Shown: positions 52,588-61,728 of the stretch, piece after piece
How the letters are laid out: every line of letters begins with the position of its first letter
Numbering within the stretch: position 1 is the first letter of the stretch
NCBI RefSeq assembly: GCF_020520285.1
Contig: NZ_CP084742.1
Span: 124,001 to 188,000, forward strand
Reading direction: 5' to 3'
DNA from: Pseudomonas sp. L5B5
GTDB lineage: Bacteria > Pseudomonadota > Gammaproteobacteria > Pseudomonadales > Pseudomonadaceae
DNA: 64,000 nucleotides
Notes under the pieces: generated by a model
Databases searched by the model: none
Told to the model about the DNA's origin: nothing
What the model saw: only the letters and a program-made list of their open reading frames with translations
Position numbers and translations under genes: made by a program

Positions 52588-53717
52588 TGCGCCAGGTCCG
52601 CGGTGAACACGCCGCTGGCGGGGATCGGCATGAAGCGCTGGTACAGCTCGCGGCGGGTCTGGTCAGGGTCCAGGTCCTTGAACAGTTGCGGATGCAGCCA
52701 CTTGGCCAGGGCCTGGATCGCCACCAGGTGCTCCGGCGAGTCGTAGAAGATGTGCCACAGGCCATGCACGTTGCCCTGGCGTACCGCCCGCAGCTCGTTC
52801 AGCGGTGGTCGCTGGGCGGCTTGGCGCAGGCTGTCCCGGGCTTGCTGCACGGTCGCCGAATAGCCCAGGGTGACGCCGCCCTGGCCAGCGGCGAAGACAC
52901 CGGTGGCCACGTACACATCCGGGTCGCTGGAGAGGATGTACTCCACGTTCAAGGTGCCTATGGGGCCGGGGATGCGCCCGTCGGCGATATTGTGGCCGCC
53001 GGCCAGCTTGATCATCTCGCCGAAGTTGCCCGTGCCCGGCGAACCGCAGCAATCCTGCAGGCCGGCGAGCATGTCGATGAAAATCGTCGGCTGCTTGAGG
53101 TTGCCGGCACGGGCCAGGGGCTCGGTGACCCGGGCCAGGGACTGCTGGTAGAACGCGATGAACGCCTCGGCCTGCTGCTCACGTCCGAGGGCCTGGCCCA
53201 AGAGGCGCATGCTGGGCACGGTGTTGCTCAGGGGATGGTCGCTGAAGTCGACGAAGATCACCGCGACCCCGGCGGCTTCCAGCTGCTTGACCGCCTCGCT
53301 GTCCGGGCTCGGCCCGTGGCCGCCGCTCAAGGCCATGATCGCCAGGTCCGGGTGCACGGCCAGGGCCTTCTCGACGCTGAAGGTCTCGGCCGAAGTGCCG
53401 CCCACCAGTGGCACTTTTTCCGCGTCGGGAAAGGCCCGGTGATAGGCCTCGTATCCCTGCACATCGAGACCGCGAAAGTCCCCTTGCCAACCGGCGAGGC
53501 GGGTGAAGGGATTCTTGCCTTCGAGCAGCGACAGGGAATAGATCATCCGCCCTTCACCGAGCAGGATGTGTTCGACCTTGTCCGGCACCTGGACCTGGCG
53601 CCCGGCCAGGTCGGTGAGGGTCGCGGCGCTGGTCGTCGCGGCGTACAGCAGCCCCAGCGGCAACAGGCTCGACAGGAGCCCACGGCGGGCCCGGCGCAAC
53701 AGATCACGGTGTGTCAT
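52584..53717 (-). CDS. fetC: Fe-siderophore periplasmic binding protein FetC
   Basis: Binding protein of 377 residues of the iron-siderophore (FecB/BtuF) class, with a signal peptide (MTHRDLLRRARRGLLSSLLPLG..., cleavage near TSA). Two lobes linked by a long helix are suggested by LAGRQVQVPDKVEHILLGEGRMIYSLSLLEG and LAIMALSGGHGP. It presumably hands ferric enantio-pyochelin to FetDE. Its start overlaps the fetB end by 14 bases. Confidence 0.85.
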   Translation of the reverse strand: MTHRDLLRRARRGLLSSLLPLGLLYAATTSAATLTDLAGRQVQVPDKVEHILLGEGRMIYSLSLLEGKNPFTRLAGWQGDFRGLDVQGYEAYHRAFPDAEKVPLVGGTSAETFSVEKALAVHPDLAIMALSGGHGPSPDSEAVKQLEAAGVAVIFVDFSDHPLSNTVPSMRLLGQALGREQQAEAFIAFYQQSLARVTEPLARAGNLKQPTIFIDMLAGLQDCCGSPGTGNFGEMIKLAGGHNIADGRIPGPIGTLNVEYILSSDPDVYVATGVFAAGQGGVTLGYSATVQQARDSLRQAAQRPPLNELRAVRQGNVHGLWHIFYDSPEHLVAIQALAKWLHPQLFKDLDPDQTRRELYQRFMPIPASGVFTADLAQ

Positions 53718-54585
53718 TGGAGGTTTCCTTGAACGATTGGACGGCCCGGCGAGAGGCGCGCTTGCGCCACCACAACAGCAGGCCGGTGATGTACAGCAGG
53801 GGTAACGAAATTCCGCAGAGAAAAGCCAGCCAGGCGCCGGGTGTGCCCAGCAGCAAATGCCCGTGGGCGGCGGAAAACAGCGGCTTGGCGGCCATCGGCG
53901 TGGCCGTCAGCCAGGTGAACAGTTCGGGGCGCGCCAACCAGGCACCGCTGCCGGCGATCAGCGCCAGGGGCAGGCACAACCATGCAGCGGCGACGTTGTG
54001 CCATTCGCGCAGGCGTCGGTTGCCGGTGCTGCCGGGACGCAGGCTGGCAGCTTTCCACCAACTGCGCCGGCCCGGCCACCACAGGTACAGGCCGCTGCCC
54101 ACCGAGACCAGCAGCGCCAGGCCACAGACCAGCACCAGCAGCGACCCCACTGCCGGCGGCAACAGCAGGCTGCGGTGCAGGGCCACCAGGCGTGCCAGCC
54201 ACAGGTCCTCGAAGACGAAGAAACCCCTGGGCTGGGCGCTGTAGGGGTCGATCATGGCGATGCCGGTTCCGGGGCGTTCCCCGAGCGCGCCGAAGACGAT
54301 GGCGTTGTCCGATTCGAGAAAGCCCTGGCGGGGCGCCGCGGCGCCGAACACCTTCTGCAGTTGCGGGTAGGCCGTGCTGGCCGCCTCGATCCAGGCGCCC
54401 TGCTGCAGGGGGGCGTCGTGTTTGCCGGGAGCCAGTTGCAGCATCTGTGCACCCACCTCCCAGCGCAGGATCGGTCCCTTGAGTTCGAGCAACGCGCCAC
54501 TGAGGCCCAGCAGCGCCAGGAACAAGCCCAGGCCCAGGGCCACCCAGCGGTGGACCCCAAGCCAGATTTCACGCAGGCGCCGCAT
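53704..54585 (-). CDS. fetB: PepSY-domain membrane protein FetB, possible siderophore-iron reductase
   Basis: A 293-residue inner-membrane protein of the PepSY-TM type: first helix REIWLGVHRWVALGLGLFLALLGLSGALLE with His, further helices LLVLVCGLALLVSVGSGLYLWWPGRR and a last one near LAFLCGISLPLLYITGLLLWW. Family members beside TonB receptors probably reduce iron in the periplasm to release it from the siderophore. It lies between the receptor and the binding protein, 6 bases after fetA. Confidence 0.82.
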   Translation of the reverse strand: MRRLREIWLGVHRWVALGLGLFLALLGLSGALLELKGPILRWEVGAQMLQLAPGKHDAPLQQGAWIEAASTAYPQLQKVFGAAAPRQGFLESDNAIVFGALGERPGTGIAMIDPYSAQPRGFFVFEDLWLARLVALHRSLLLPPAVGSLLVLVCGLALLVSVGSGLYLWWPGRRSWWKAASLRPGSTGNRRLREWHNVAAAWLCLPLALIAGSGAWLARPELFTWLTATPMAAKPLFSAAHGHLLLGTPGAWLAFLCGISLPLLYITGLLLWWRKRASRRAVQSFKETSNDTP

Positions 54586-54591
54586 GCCGGC

Positions 54592-56823
54592 CTACCAGCG
54601 GTAGCGCAGGCTGGCGATGACGCTGCGGTCATAACCGGCACTGCAACTGGTCACCGAACAGCCTTCGTAATAGCGCTTGTCGGTGAGGTTGTTGGCATTG
54701 ACCGCCAGGCGCACGCCCTTGGCCGCCGGGATCAGCTTGTCGAAGTCGTAGTGCACCTCGGCATCGAGCAGGGTGTAGGAGGGCACGTTGAGGGTGTTGG
54801 CGGGATCGCCCTTGGTGCTGCCGATGTAGCGCACCCCGGCACCGAAACCCAGTCCCCCCAGCGGCCCGTCGGGCAGGCTGTAGTCGGCCCACAGCGAGGC
54901 CATCTTTTCCGGGGTGTCGGTGGGCCGCTTGCCCTTTTCCAGTGGGTTGTTGCTCTTGCTCACCTCGGCGTCGTTCCAGGTCAGCGCCGCCAGCAGGTCC
55001 AGGCCCTTGGCCAGGCTGGCCTTGCCTTCGAGCTCGACGCCGCGCACGTTCACTTCGCCAGTCTGCAGCCGATTGAGCGGTTGTGCCGGGTCGCTGGTCT
55101 GCACGTTTTCCTGGGTCAGGTCGAACAGCGACAGGGTGATGTAGCTGTCGATGCCCGGTGGCTGGTACTTGACCCCCACTTCCGACTGCTTGGCACTGGT
55201 GGGCTTGTACGGCGCTCCGTAGAAGTTGGTACCCAGCACCGGGTCGAACGAGGTGGAATAGCTGATGTAGGGCGCCAGGCCGTTGTCCGCCAGGTACACC
55301 AGGCCGGTGCGGTAGGTGAACTTCTCGTCCTTCTGCTTGTTGCCGGTGTTTTCCAGGCGGTTGTCGGTGCGCGCGCTGGAGCGATCCTGGCGGCCCCCGA
55401 CGGTGAGTACCCAGTGATCGTCGAAGGTGAATTGCTGCTGGGCATAGACCCCGACCTGGTCGGCGCGCTGCAGGGTGCTGGCGAACGGCCGGCTGGGGTC
55501 GAAGACTCCACCGTGCACCGGGCGGTAGATGTCGATGGGTGATGCCGTGCCGGCTCGCAGGTAGTAGTCCTCGCGAGTGCGCCGGTAGTCCAGGCCCACC
55601 AGCGACACCATCTGCGTGCTGCCCAGGTTCCAGCGGGCCTGGACGTTGTTGTCCAGCGAGTAGGTGTCGCCGACGATGCGAAAGCGATAGGCAGAGCGGT
55701 TCAGGGTCCGCAGGTCGGACGCCAGGGACATGCCACTGGCGGTATTGGTCAGCAGGTTGACGTGGCCATAACGGGCGCTGGAGTTCAGGCTCCAGACCTC
55801 GTTGAAGCGATGCTCCAGCAAGTAGCCGAGGCTGTACTGGTTGCGACCGTTGTCCAGGCCCGGTTCGTCGAGGAACACGTTGTGCTTGACCTTGCCGTTG
55901 GGGTTGCCCAGCAGCGTGCCGCGGGCCGGCAGGAAGACTCGCGGGGCACCGAACCTGTCCTTGGTGTAGTCGGCCAACAGGGTCAGGCTGGTGTCTTCGT
56001 TGGGTTTCCAGGTGAAGGACGGGGCGATGAACTGCTTGTCGTCGGGGATGTGGTCGAACTGGGTGCCGCTGTCCCGTTGCAGGCCCACCAGGCGATAGAG
56101 GAACTGGCCCTGGTCATCCAGTGGCCCGCTGAAATCGAACTGGCCCTGGGCCCGGCCGAAGCTGCCACCCTGGATCTCCACCTCGTGGTAGGGGGTATCC
56201 AGCGGTCGCTTGCTGATCTGGTTGACCACGCCTCCCGGGGAGTTCTGGCCGAACAGCACCGAGGCCGGGCCCTTGAGCACGTCGATGCGCTCCAGGCCAT
56301 AGGCTTCGACCTTGGGCCAGGCCTGGGCGGTGTTGCCCTTGAGGCCATCGCGGAGCATGCCGGTGGTGACGTCGAAACCACGGATCGCGATGGTATCGAA
56401 GCGCTGGCTGGCCGCCGTGGTGTTGGCCTGGACTCCGGCGGTGTAGCGCAGGGCTTCGTTCACCGACTGCGCCTTGAGGGCATCCATCTGGTCCCGGGTG
56501 ATCACCGAGATCGACTGGGGGATTTCGCTGAGCGAGGCATCGGTCTTGGTTCCGCTGAGGCTGCGCTTGGCCACGTAGCCGCTCTGCTGGCCAGTCGGCG
56601 AGTCGGCGGCGGTGGCGCTGATCACGCTGGTATCCAGGACCAGCGGATGTTCCTGGTCCTGCTTGGCGGGTGCCGCCAGGGCACTGGTGGCCTGGGTCAG
56701 CGACAGGCCCAGGGCCAGGCCATGGACCAGGCAGGACAGCGGACTGCGGCCAGACGCTGGCCGCGCGATCGTGCAATCGGCTGGCCAACCGGGGATGTTT
56801 CGGTGCGCAACGCGGGTGCCCAT
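54592..56823 (-). CDS. fetA: TonB-dependent enantio-pyochelin receptor FetA
   Basis: Outer-membrane receptor of 743 residues. A signal peptide ends near residue 50 (LAAPAKQ), a TonB-box-like region LVLDTSVISATA follows, then the plug (residues ~85-210: SEIPQSISVITRDQMDALKAQSVNEALRYTAGV, LFGQNSPGGVVNQISKRP) and the beta-barrel ending in the aromatic C-terminus SLRYRW. There is no N-terminal signalling domain, so it is not a sigma/anti-sigma-type receptor. GGAGTG precedes ATG 56823. A Fur-box-like sequence and a CGCAAACGAA element lie upstream, consistent with control by Fur and PchR. Receptor identity is from gene order with pchR and pchDHIE. Confidence 0.9.
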   Translation of the reverse strand: MGTRVAHRNIPGWPADCTIARPASGRSPLSCLVHGLALGLSLTQATSALAAPAKQDQEHPLVLDTSVISATAADSPTGQQSGYVAKRSLSGTKTDASLSEIPQSISVITRDQMDALKAQSVNEALRYTAGVQANTTAASQRFDTIAIRGFDVTTGMLRDGLKGNTAQAWPKVEAYGLERIDVLKGPASVLFGQNSPGGVVNQISKRPLDTPYHEVEIQGGSFGRAQGQFDFSGPLDDQGQFLYRLVGLQRDSGTQFDHIPDDKQFIAPSFTWKPNEDTSLTLLADYTKDRFGAPRVFLPARGTLLGNPNGKVKHNVFLDEPGLDNGRNQYSLGYLLEHRFNEVWSLNSSARYGHVNLLTNTASGMSLASDLRTLNRSAYRFRIVGDTYSLDNNVQARWNLGSTQMVSLVGLDYRRTREDYYLRAGTASPIDIYRPVHGGVFDPSRPFASTLQRADQVGVYAQQQFTFDDHWVLTVGGRQDRSSARTDNRLENTGNKQKDEKFTYRTGLVYLADNGLAPYISYSTSFDPVLGTNFYGAPYKPTSAKQSEVGVKYQPPGIDSYITLSLFDLTQENVQTSDPAQPLNRLQTGEVNVRGVELEGKASLAKGLDLLAALTWNDAEVSKSNNPLEKGKRPTDTPEKMASLWADYSLPDGPLGGLGFGAGVRYIGSTKGDPANTLNVPSYTLLDAEVHYDFDKLIPAAKGVRLAVNANNLTDKRYYEGCSVTSCSAGYDRSVIASLRYRW

Positions 56824-56845
56824 GCTTCACTCCGTGATGGGGATT

Positions 56846-56872
56846 AAATGAGAATGCAAACGTATCTCATTA
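56846..56872 (-). promoter_or_regulatory. Fur-box-like sequence upstream of fetA
   Basis: Inverted repeat with AATGAGA and TCTCATT arms around ATGCAAACG, in an AT-rich block 23 bases before the fetA ATG. It resembles the Fur consensus of NAT(A/T)AT units. Iron-repressed expression is therefore likely. Confidence 0.6.
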
Positions 56873-56917
56873 ATGAATGTGACCCGGGCGCTAAAACTTT
56901 GGCTGCAGCGACCATTT

Positions 56918-56929
56918 CTTTCGTTTGCG
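56918..56929 (-). promoter_or_regulatory. PchR-box-like element upstream of fetA
   Basis: CGCAAACGAAAG on the minus strand. The same CGCAAACGAA core stands upstream of pchD (58094-58105), in each case upstream of a Fur-like box. Both genes are expected targets of the AraC-type activator PchR, which needs ferric siderophore as effector. Confidence 0.5.
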
Positions 56930-57045
56930 GTACCGCCAGGCCCAACGGATACGGGCGTGGCGTTCGCAAGCGGTGGCGAGTGCAGAGGGTGGGAGTGGCT
57001 GAGCGAAGATCGGCAGCGCGGCGCCCGGTGGTGCGGGCGCCGGGG

Positions 57046-57948
57046 TCAGCGCAGGGATTTGGGCGAAACCCCGAAGCGCTTGCGAAAGGCCGTGGAGAAG
57101 TGTGCGGGGCTGTAGCCAACCCGATAGGCTGCGCTGGACACGTTGGTTTCGCCGCTGGCCAGCAGGCGGTAGGCCTCGCCCAGGCGCTGTTCCTGCAAGT
57201 AGGCATAGACGCTGGTGCCGAACACCTGGCGAAAACCGGCCGTGAGCTTGCGCGGGTTGAGGCCCACCTGGCGTGACAGTTCGGACAGCGACGGCGAGGC
57301 CGGCAGCGAATTGAGCAACAGGTCGCGGGCGGCGTGGATGCGTTCGATGTCCGCCGAGTTGCAGGGGCTGTCCTGCAGAGGTCGGGATTCAGCATGGGCA
57401 AGGATGCCCTCGACCCCCAGGGCCGTCAGCTCCAGGGCCTTGCCGCCCAGGTAGAACGAGCGGGTGGGGCCTTGCAGTGGGCAGGTGACGATCTGCTGGG
57501 CCAGGGCCAGCAACGGCTTGCTGGCTGGCTGGCAGAACAGCATCGGCCCGCCACCGCGCTGGTCCAGCAGGCGCTCGGGTTCCAGGCCGACATTGCGGAT
57601 CGAAGGGAAGTCCAGTTGCACCGTGGTGTAGCGAACCGGCACGCCCCTGGCGAACAGATGGTCGCCGCAATGCTCGCCCTGGTTGGCCACGGCGCACAGG
57701 GTCGGTCCGCGGATCTCCACCTCGGGCTGGCCCTCGACCCGGCAATTGAGCTGGCCGCTGAGCACCAGGATGATCTTCAGGCCCTGCCAGAGCGACTCCT
57801 GCATCCACATCTGGCTTTCCATCAGCACGGTCCCGGTGGACAGCGTGATCTCCGGCACGACAGCGGCTGCGCCGTCCTGCTGCGGGTTGGGAAAATGCAG
57901 AGTGAAATCCTTTTTGACAGGCTGCGGCGCAGCATTTCGGCTGAGCAT
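57046..57948 (-). CDS. pchR: AraC-family regulator PchR
   Basis: Activator of pyochelin-type genes that responds to the cytoplasmic ferri-siderophore. The 300-residue protein has an N-terminal ligand domain (EITLSTGTVLMESQMWMQESLWQGLKIILVLSGQLNCRVEGQPEVEIRG in part) and a C-terminal AraC double helix-turn-helix (LSELSRQVGLNPRKLTAGFRQVFG ... AAYRVGYSPAHFSTAFRKRFG). I use ATG 57948, preceded by AGGGAG; ATG 57981 has no ribosome binding site. It lies between fetA and pchD and is transcribed leftward like the fet genes. Confidence 0.92.
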   Translation of the reverse strand: MLSRNAAPQPVKKDFTLHFPNPQQDGAAAVVPEITLSTGTVLMESQMWMQESLWQGLKIILVLSGQLNCRVEGQPEVEIRGPTLCAVANQGEHCGDHLFARGVPVRYTTVQLDFPSIRNVGLEPERLLDQRGGGPMLFCQPASKPLLALAQQIVTCPLQGPTRSFYLGGKALELTALGVEGILAHAESRPLQDSPCNSADIERIHAARDLLLNSLPASPSLSELSRQVGLNPRKLTAGFRQVFGTSVYAYLQEQRLGEAYRLLASGETNVSSAAYRVGYSPAHFSTAFRKRFGVSPKSLR

Positions 57949-58007
57949 GGCGAACTCCCTGTGGACCAGAAAAGAGGCCATAAGCTAGCAGGAAATTTCT
58001 GACCTGT

Positions 58008-58027
58008 AATTAAGAATGATTATCCTT
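58008..58027 (-). promoter_or_regulatory. Fur-box-like sequence upstream of pchR
   Basis: On the minus strand GGATAATCATTCTTAATT, close to three NAT(A/T)AT units. It is 60 bases before the pchR start. Confidence 0.55.
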
Positions 58028-58093
58028 TAGCTTCTGTAGCCCATCCTGCAACGGTTTGCCGGTTGGGCGTTGCGCAATCAAAAGAAAAAGCCG

Positions 58094-58105
58094 CGCAAAC
58101 GAATG
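58094..58105 (+). promoter_or_regulatory. PchR-box-like element upstream of pchD
   Basis: CGCAAACGAATG, sharing CGCAAACGAA with the element upstream of fetA and located upstream of a Fur-like box. Likely PchR activation site for the biosynthetic operon. Confidence 0.5.
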
Positions 58106-58137
58106 TCCTGGCAATTGCCCGCCCCTGCAAATTGCTT

Positions 58138-58157
58138 ACTAATAATCACTCTCATTT
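58138..58157 (+). promoter_or_regulatory. Fur-box-like sequence upstream of pchD
   Basis: TAATAATCACTCTCATTTC has partial NAT(A/T)AT units and lies about 170 bases before the pchD ATG, downstream of the CGCAAACGAA element. The stretch 58158-58322 up to pchD is an untranslated leader in which I see no other feature. Confidence 0.45.
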
Positions 58158-58322
58158 CCAGGCATGGCCGCACCCCATGGACGAACCCCTGCGCGACATC
58201 ACTGCAACCCAGCCGGCGAGGCCGGGTTCGCGCCAGCACTGACGGTGCCTTTCGTACTTTTCCACGGGCCTGGGGTTTCAGGTCCATGGCCGCCTTTTGT
58301 CTTGAAAAAACCAGGAGACAGC

Positions 58323-59990
58323 ATGTCCACTTTCGATGATCAGCAGGATTGCCCTGCGTGGCCCGAAGCCTTTGCCGAACGTTATCGCCAGGCTGGTTAC
58401 TGGCGTGATGAAACCTTCGGTGACTTGCTGCGCCATGCCGCCCGGACCTTCGCCGAGCGCGAGGCGCTGACCGATGGCCAACGGCGCCTGAGCTATCGCC
58501 AGCTGGACCAGCGAGTCGACCAACTGGCCAGCGGGCTCTATCGCCTGGGCCTGCGGGCCGGTGACAACGTGGTCCTGCAATTGCCCAACAGCACGGCCTT
58601 CGTCGAGGTCTGCTTTGCCCTGTATCGCCTTGGCGTGCGGCCGATCTTTGCCTTGCCGGCCCACCGCCAACTGGAAATCGGCCGTTTCTGCGAGTTCGCC
58701 CAGGCCCGGGCCTACTTGTGCGCGGACCAGGACGGCGGCTTCGACTACCGGACCATGGCCCGTGAGCTCAAGGCCGCGCATCCGGAGCTGGCGTGGGTGA
58801 TCGTCGCCGGCGACGCCGAGGAGTTCACGGCCTTGCAGGGGCTCTACGACCTGGCGCCCACAGCGGCCTTGCCGTCTCCCAGTGCCGAGGCCGTGGCCTG
58901 CTTCCAGTTGTCCGGCGGTTCCACCGGGATTCCCAAGCTGATCCCCCGTCGGCACCAGGAATATGTCTACAACCTGCGGGCCAGCGTCGAGCGTTGCGGG
59001 CTGGACAGCGCCAGCGTGTACCTGGTGGTCTTGCCCATGGCGCACAATTTTCCCATGTGCTGCCCGGGGTTCATCGGCACCTTGTCGGTGGGTGGCCGGG
59101 TGGTGCTGAGTACCTCGCCGAGCCCGGAGGTCTGCTTCGAGCTGATCGAGCGCGAAGCCGTGACCCATACCGCCCTGGTGCCGCCCCTGGCGCTGGTCTG
59201 GCTGGAGGCGGCCCAGGCCCGTGGTCGGGGAGTGCCACAATTGCAGCTGCTGCAAGTGGGCGGGGCCAAGCTCAGTTTCGAGGCCGCGCGGCGTATCGAA
59301 CCGGTGCTGGGATGTCGCTTGCAGCAGGTGTTCGGCATGGCCGAAGGGCTGATCTGCTACACCGACCCCCAGGACCCGCCGCAGCGTGTGCTGCACACCC
59401 AGGGCCGGCCGTTGTCGCCAGCCGATGAGATCCGCGTGGTGGACGACCAGGACCAGCCCGTGGCACCGGGGCAGGTGGGCCAGTTGCTGACCCGCGGGCC
59501 CTATACCATTCGGGGCTACTACCGTTATCCCGAGCACAACGCCCAGGCCTTCACCGCCGATGGTTTCTACCGCACCGGCGACCGGGTGCTGCTGACCGAC
59601 GACGGTTACCTGGTGGTGGAGGGGCGGGACAAGGACCTGATCAACCGCGGCGGTGAAAAGATCGCTGCCGAGGAAGTGGAGAACCTCTTGCTCAGCCATC
59701 CGGCGGTGGCTGACGTGGCCCTGGTGGCCATGCCTGACGCCTTCCTGGGCGAGCGTACCTGCGCCTTCGTCATTCCCCGTGGTCCTGCGCCTCGCGCGCC
59801 AGTCCTGTTGCGTCATTTGCGCGCCCAGGGGCTGGCCGCGTTCAAGCTCCCGGATCGTTTCGAGTTCATTGCCGAATTTCCCCAGACCGGGGTCGGCAAG
59901 GTCAGCCGCAAGCACCTGCGCGAGGCGATCCAGGCCCTGTATTTCGGCGACGGGGCCGAGCTGCTGGAGGGAAGTGGCCGCCGTGGTTGA
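58323..59990 (+). CDS. pchD: Salicylate--AMP ligase PchD
   Basis: Activates salicylate as adenylate and loads it on the aryl-carrier domain of PchE, starting (enantio-)pyochelin synthesis. The 555-residue protein is a stand-alone adenylation enzyme with the P-loop motif [14 protein letters not shown] (residues 197-210), [13 protein letters not shown] and the C-terminal hinge and lysine region [30 protein letters not shown] precedes ATG 58323. First gene of the operon pchDHIE; its end overlaps pchH. Confidence 0.94.
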   Translation: MSTFDDQQDCPAWPEAFAERYRQAGYWRDETFGDLLRHAARTFAEREALTDGQRRLSYRQLDQRVDQLASGLYRLGLRAGDNVVLQLPNSTAFVEVCFALYRLGVRPIFALPAHRQLEIGRFCEFAQARAYLCADQDGGFDYRTMARELKAAHPELAWVIVAGDAEEFTALQGLYDLAPTAALPSPSAEAVACFQLSGGSTGIPKLIPRRHQEYVYNLRASVERCGLDSASVYLVVLPMAHNFPMCCPGFIGTLSVGGRVVLSTSPSPEVCFELIEREAVTHTALVPPLALVWLEAAQARGRGVPQLQLLQVGGAKLSFEAARRIEPVLGCRLQQVFGMAEGLICYTDPQDPPQRVLHTQGRPLSPADEIRVVDDQDQPVAPGQVGQLLTRGPYTIRGYYRYPEHNAQAFTADGFYRTGDRVLLTDDGYLVVEGRDKDLINRGGEKIAAEEVENLLLSHPAVADVALVAMPDAFLGERTCAFVIPRGPAPRAPVLLRHLRAQGLAAFKLPDRFEFIAEFPQTGVGKVSRKHLREAIQALYFGDGAELLEGSGRRG

Positions 59991-61728
59991 ACGACAAGGA
60001 TTGTCCGACCTGCTGCGTCCGGTGCGCGGGCGCCTGCTGGCGGCGATGGTGCTGCAGGTGCTGGCCGCGCTGGTGGGCCTGTTGCCCTTGATTGCGCTGG
60101 CGGAACTGGCGCCACTGCTGCTGGCCGGTGACCTGGACGTGGAGCGGGCGCAGTTCTGGCTGTTGGCCGGTGCCGGGGCCTTGCTCCTGCGTCTTTTGGG
60201 ACTGGCGGCGGCGCTGCAGATCACCCACCTGGCCGACAGCGACCTGCAACGCCAGCTGCGCCAGCGCATCGCCGCGCACCTTGCGCGAGTGCCCCTGGCC
60301 TGGTTCGGCCGCCAGCGCGAAACCGCCGAGCGGGTGCTGCTGGACGACGTGGGCGCCCTGCACCAGTTGGTGGCGCACTTGCCCAACAACCTGGTGGCCG
60401 CACTGGTGGTGCCCCTGGTGAGCCTCGGTTACCTGCTGAGCGTGAGCCTGCCCATGACCCTGGTCGTGTTGCTGCCGCCGTTGCTGGCCCTGTGGCGCCT
60501 GCGCGCCATGCGCAGCCCGGATTACCGCGAGGAGCGCCAACGCCTGGGCGCTACCCTGGGAGCGCTGTCCACCGCGACCCTGAACTTTGTCCAGAGCATC
60601 GCCATGGTCAAGTCCTTCGGCCGGGTGGAGCGGGTGCAGGATGAGTTCATCAGCGCGGTACAGCGCTTCGGGCAGTTCTTCTCCCGCTGGGTCGAGCGTT
60701 GGGCGGGCCTGGGGGCCAGTGTCGAAGTGCTGTTGTCGCCATTGCTGGTACTGGCCCTGGTGCTGGTCGCCGGGGTGCCGCTGGTGGCTGCCGGTTGGCT
60801 GTCGCCGGTGCAGTTGCTGCCGTTCGCCCTGCTGGGTCCCGCCCTGGCGGCGCCCGTGGCGGCCCTGGGGCATGGCGCCGACTCGCTGGTTCAAGGCCGG
60901 ACCGCAGCGCAGCGGATCGCCGCCGTACTGGCCACGCCCGTGCTGGCCCAGCCGGCTTTTTCCCTGGAGCCCAAGGGGCACCAGGTGCTCTTCGATGCCG
61001 TGGATTTCAGCTATCCCGATGGCACCCGGGTCCTGCGGGGAGTCGACCTGTGCTTGCAACCCGGCACCCTCACCGCCCTGGTGGGCGACTCCGGAGCCGG
61101 CAAGTCCACCCTGGCCACCTTGCTCGCCCGTTTTGCCGACGTCAGTGGCGGGGCGATCCGTATCGGTGGTGTCGACCTGCGGGACATGGACAGCGCGACG
61201 CTGTATCGCCAGGTGGCCTTTGTCTTCCAGGACGTGCGCCTGCTGCGTGCCAGTGTCATCGACAACCTGCGCCTGGGGCGCCCCGACGCCAGTCCGGCGC
61301 AGGTCGAGGCGGCGGCCCGGGCCGCGCAGATCCATGAGCGCATCAGTGCCCTGGCCGAGGGGTATCACACCGTGCTCGATGGCAACGTGCAATTGTCCGG
61401 TGGCGAGGTCCAGCGCCTGGGCATCGCCCGGGCCATGCTCAGCCAGGCCCCGATCCTGGTGCTCGACGAAGCGACCGCGGCCAGCGATCCGGAGTCCGAG
61501 GCGGCGATCCAGCAGGCCCTGTCGCAACTGGCGGCGGGGCGCACCGTGCTGGTGATCGCCCATCGCCTGAGCAGCATCCAGGACGCTGACCAGATCATCG
61601 TGCTGCAGGAGGGGCGCGTGGTGGATTCCGGTCGCCACCCCGTCCTCCTCGAGCGCCCAGGGGTGTATGCCGGGCTATGGGCTGCCGAGCAGCTGGGCGC
61701 TGCGTCGATGAACGGAGGCCAGCCATGA
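59974..61728 (+). CDS. pchH: ABC exporter-type protein PchH
   Basis: Fused ABC transporter half (membrane domain plus ATPase) of 584 residues. Six helices in the N-terminal ~310 residues, then an ATPase domain with GDSGAGKST, signature [15 protein letters not shown] and ILVLDEAT. PchH and PchI probably work as heterodimer; their role in pyochelin production is not settled, and both import and export have been considered. The start is GTG 59974, overlapping the pchD end by 17 bases; GTG 59983 is an alternative with better ribosome binding site spacing. Confidence 0.88.
   Translation: MAAVVERQGLSDLLRPVRGRLLAAMVLQVLAALVGLLPLIALAELAPLLLAGDLDVERAQFWLLAGAGALLLRLLGLAAALQITHLADSDLQRQLRQRIAAHLARVPLAWFGRQRETAERVLLDDVGALHQLVAHLPNNLVAALVVPLVSLGYLLSVSLPMTLVVLLPPLLALWRLRAMRSPDYREERQRLGATLGALSTATLNFVQSIAMVKSFGRVERVQDEFISAVQRFGQFFSRWVERWAGLGASVEVLLSPLLVLALVLVAGVPLVAAGWLSPVQLLPFALLGPALAAPVAALGHGADSLVQGRTAAQRIAAVLATPVLAQPAFSLEPKGHQVLFDAVDFSYPDGTRVLRGVDLCLQPGTLTALVGDSGAGKSTLATLLARFADVSGGAIRIGGVDLRDMDSATLYRQVAFVFQDVRLLRASVIDNLRLGRPDASPAQVEAAARAAQIHERISALAEGYHTVLDGNVQLSGGEVQRLGIARAMLSQAPILVLDEATAASDPESEAAIQQALSQLAAGRTVLVIAHRLSSIQDADQIIVLQEGRVVDSGRHPVLLERPGVYAGLWAAEQLGAASMNGGQP

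Noticed and set aside
50693-52765. A 690-codon frame in which an ATPase would carry a ~400-residue N-terminal extension
   Set aside because: The first part is antisense-like, out of frame with fetD and fetC, and has no domain. The ATPase has a natural GTG start at 51523 overlapping the fetD stop.
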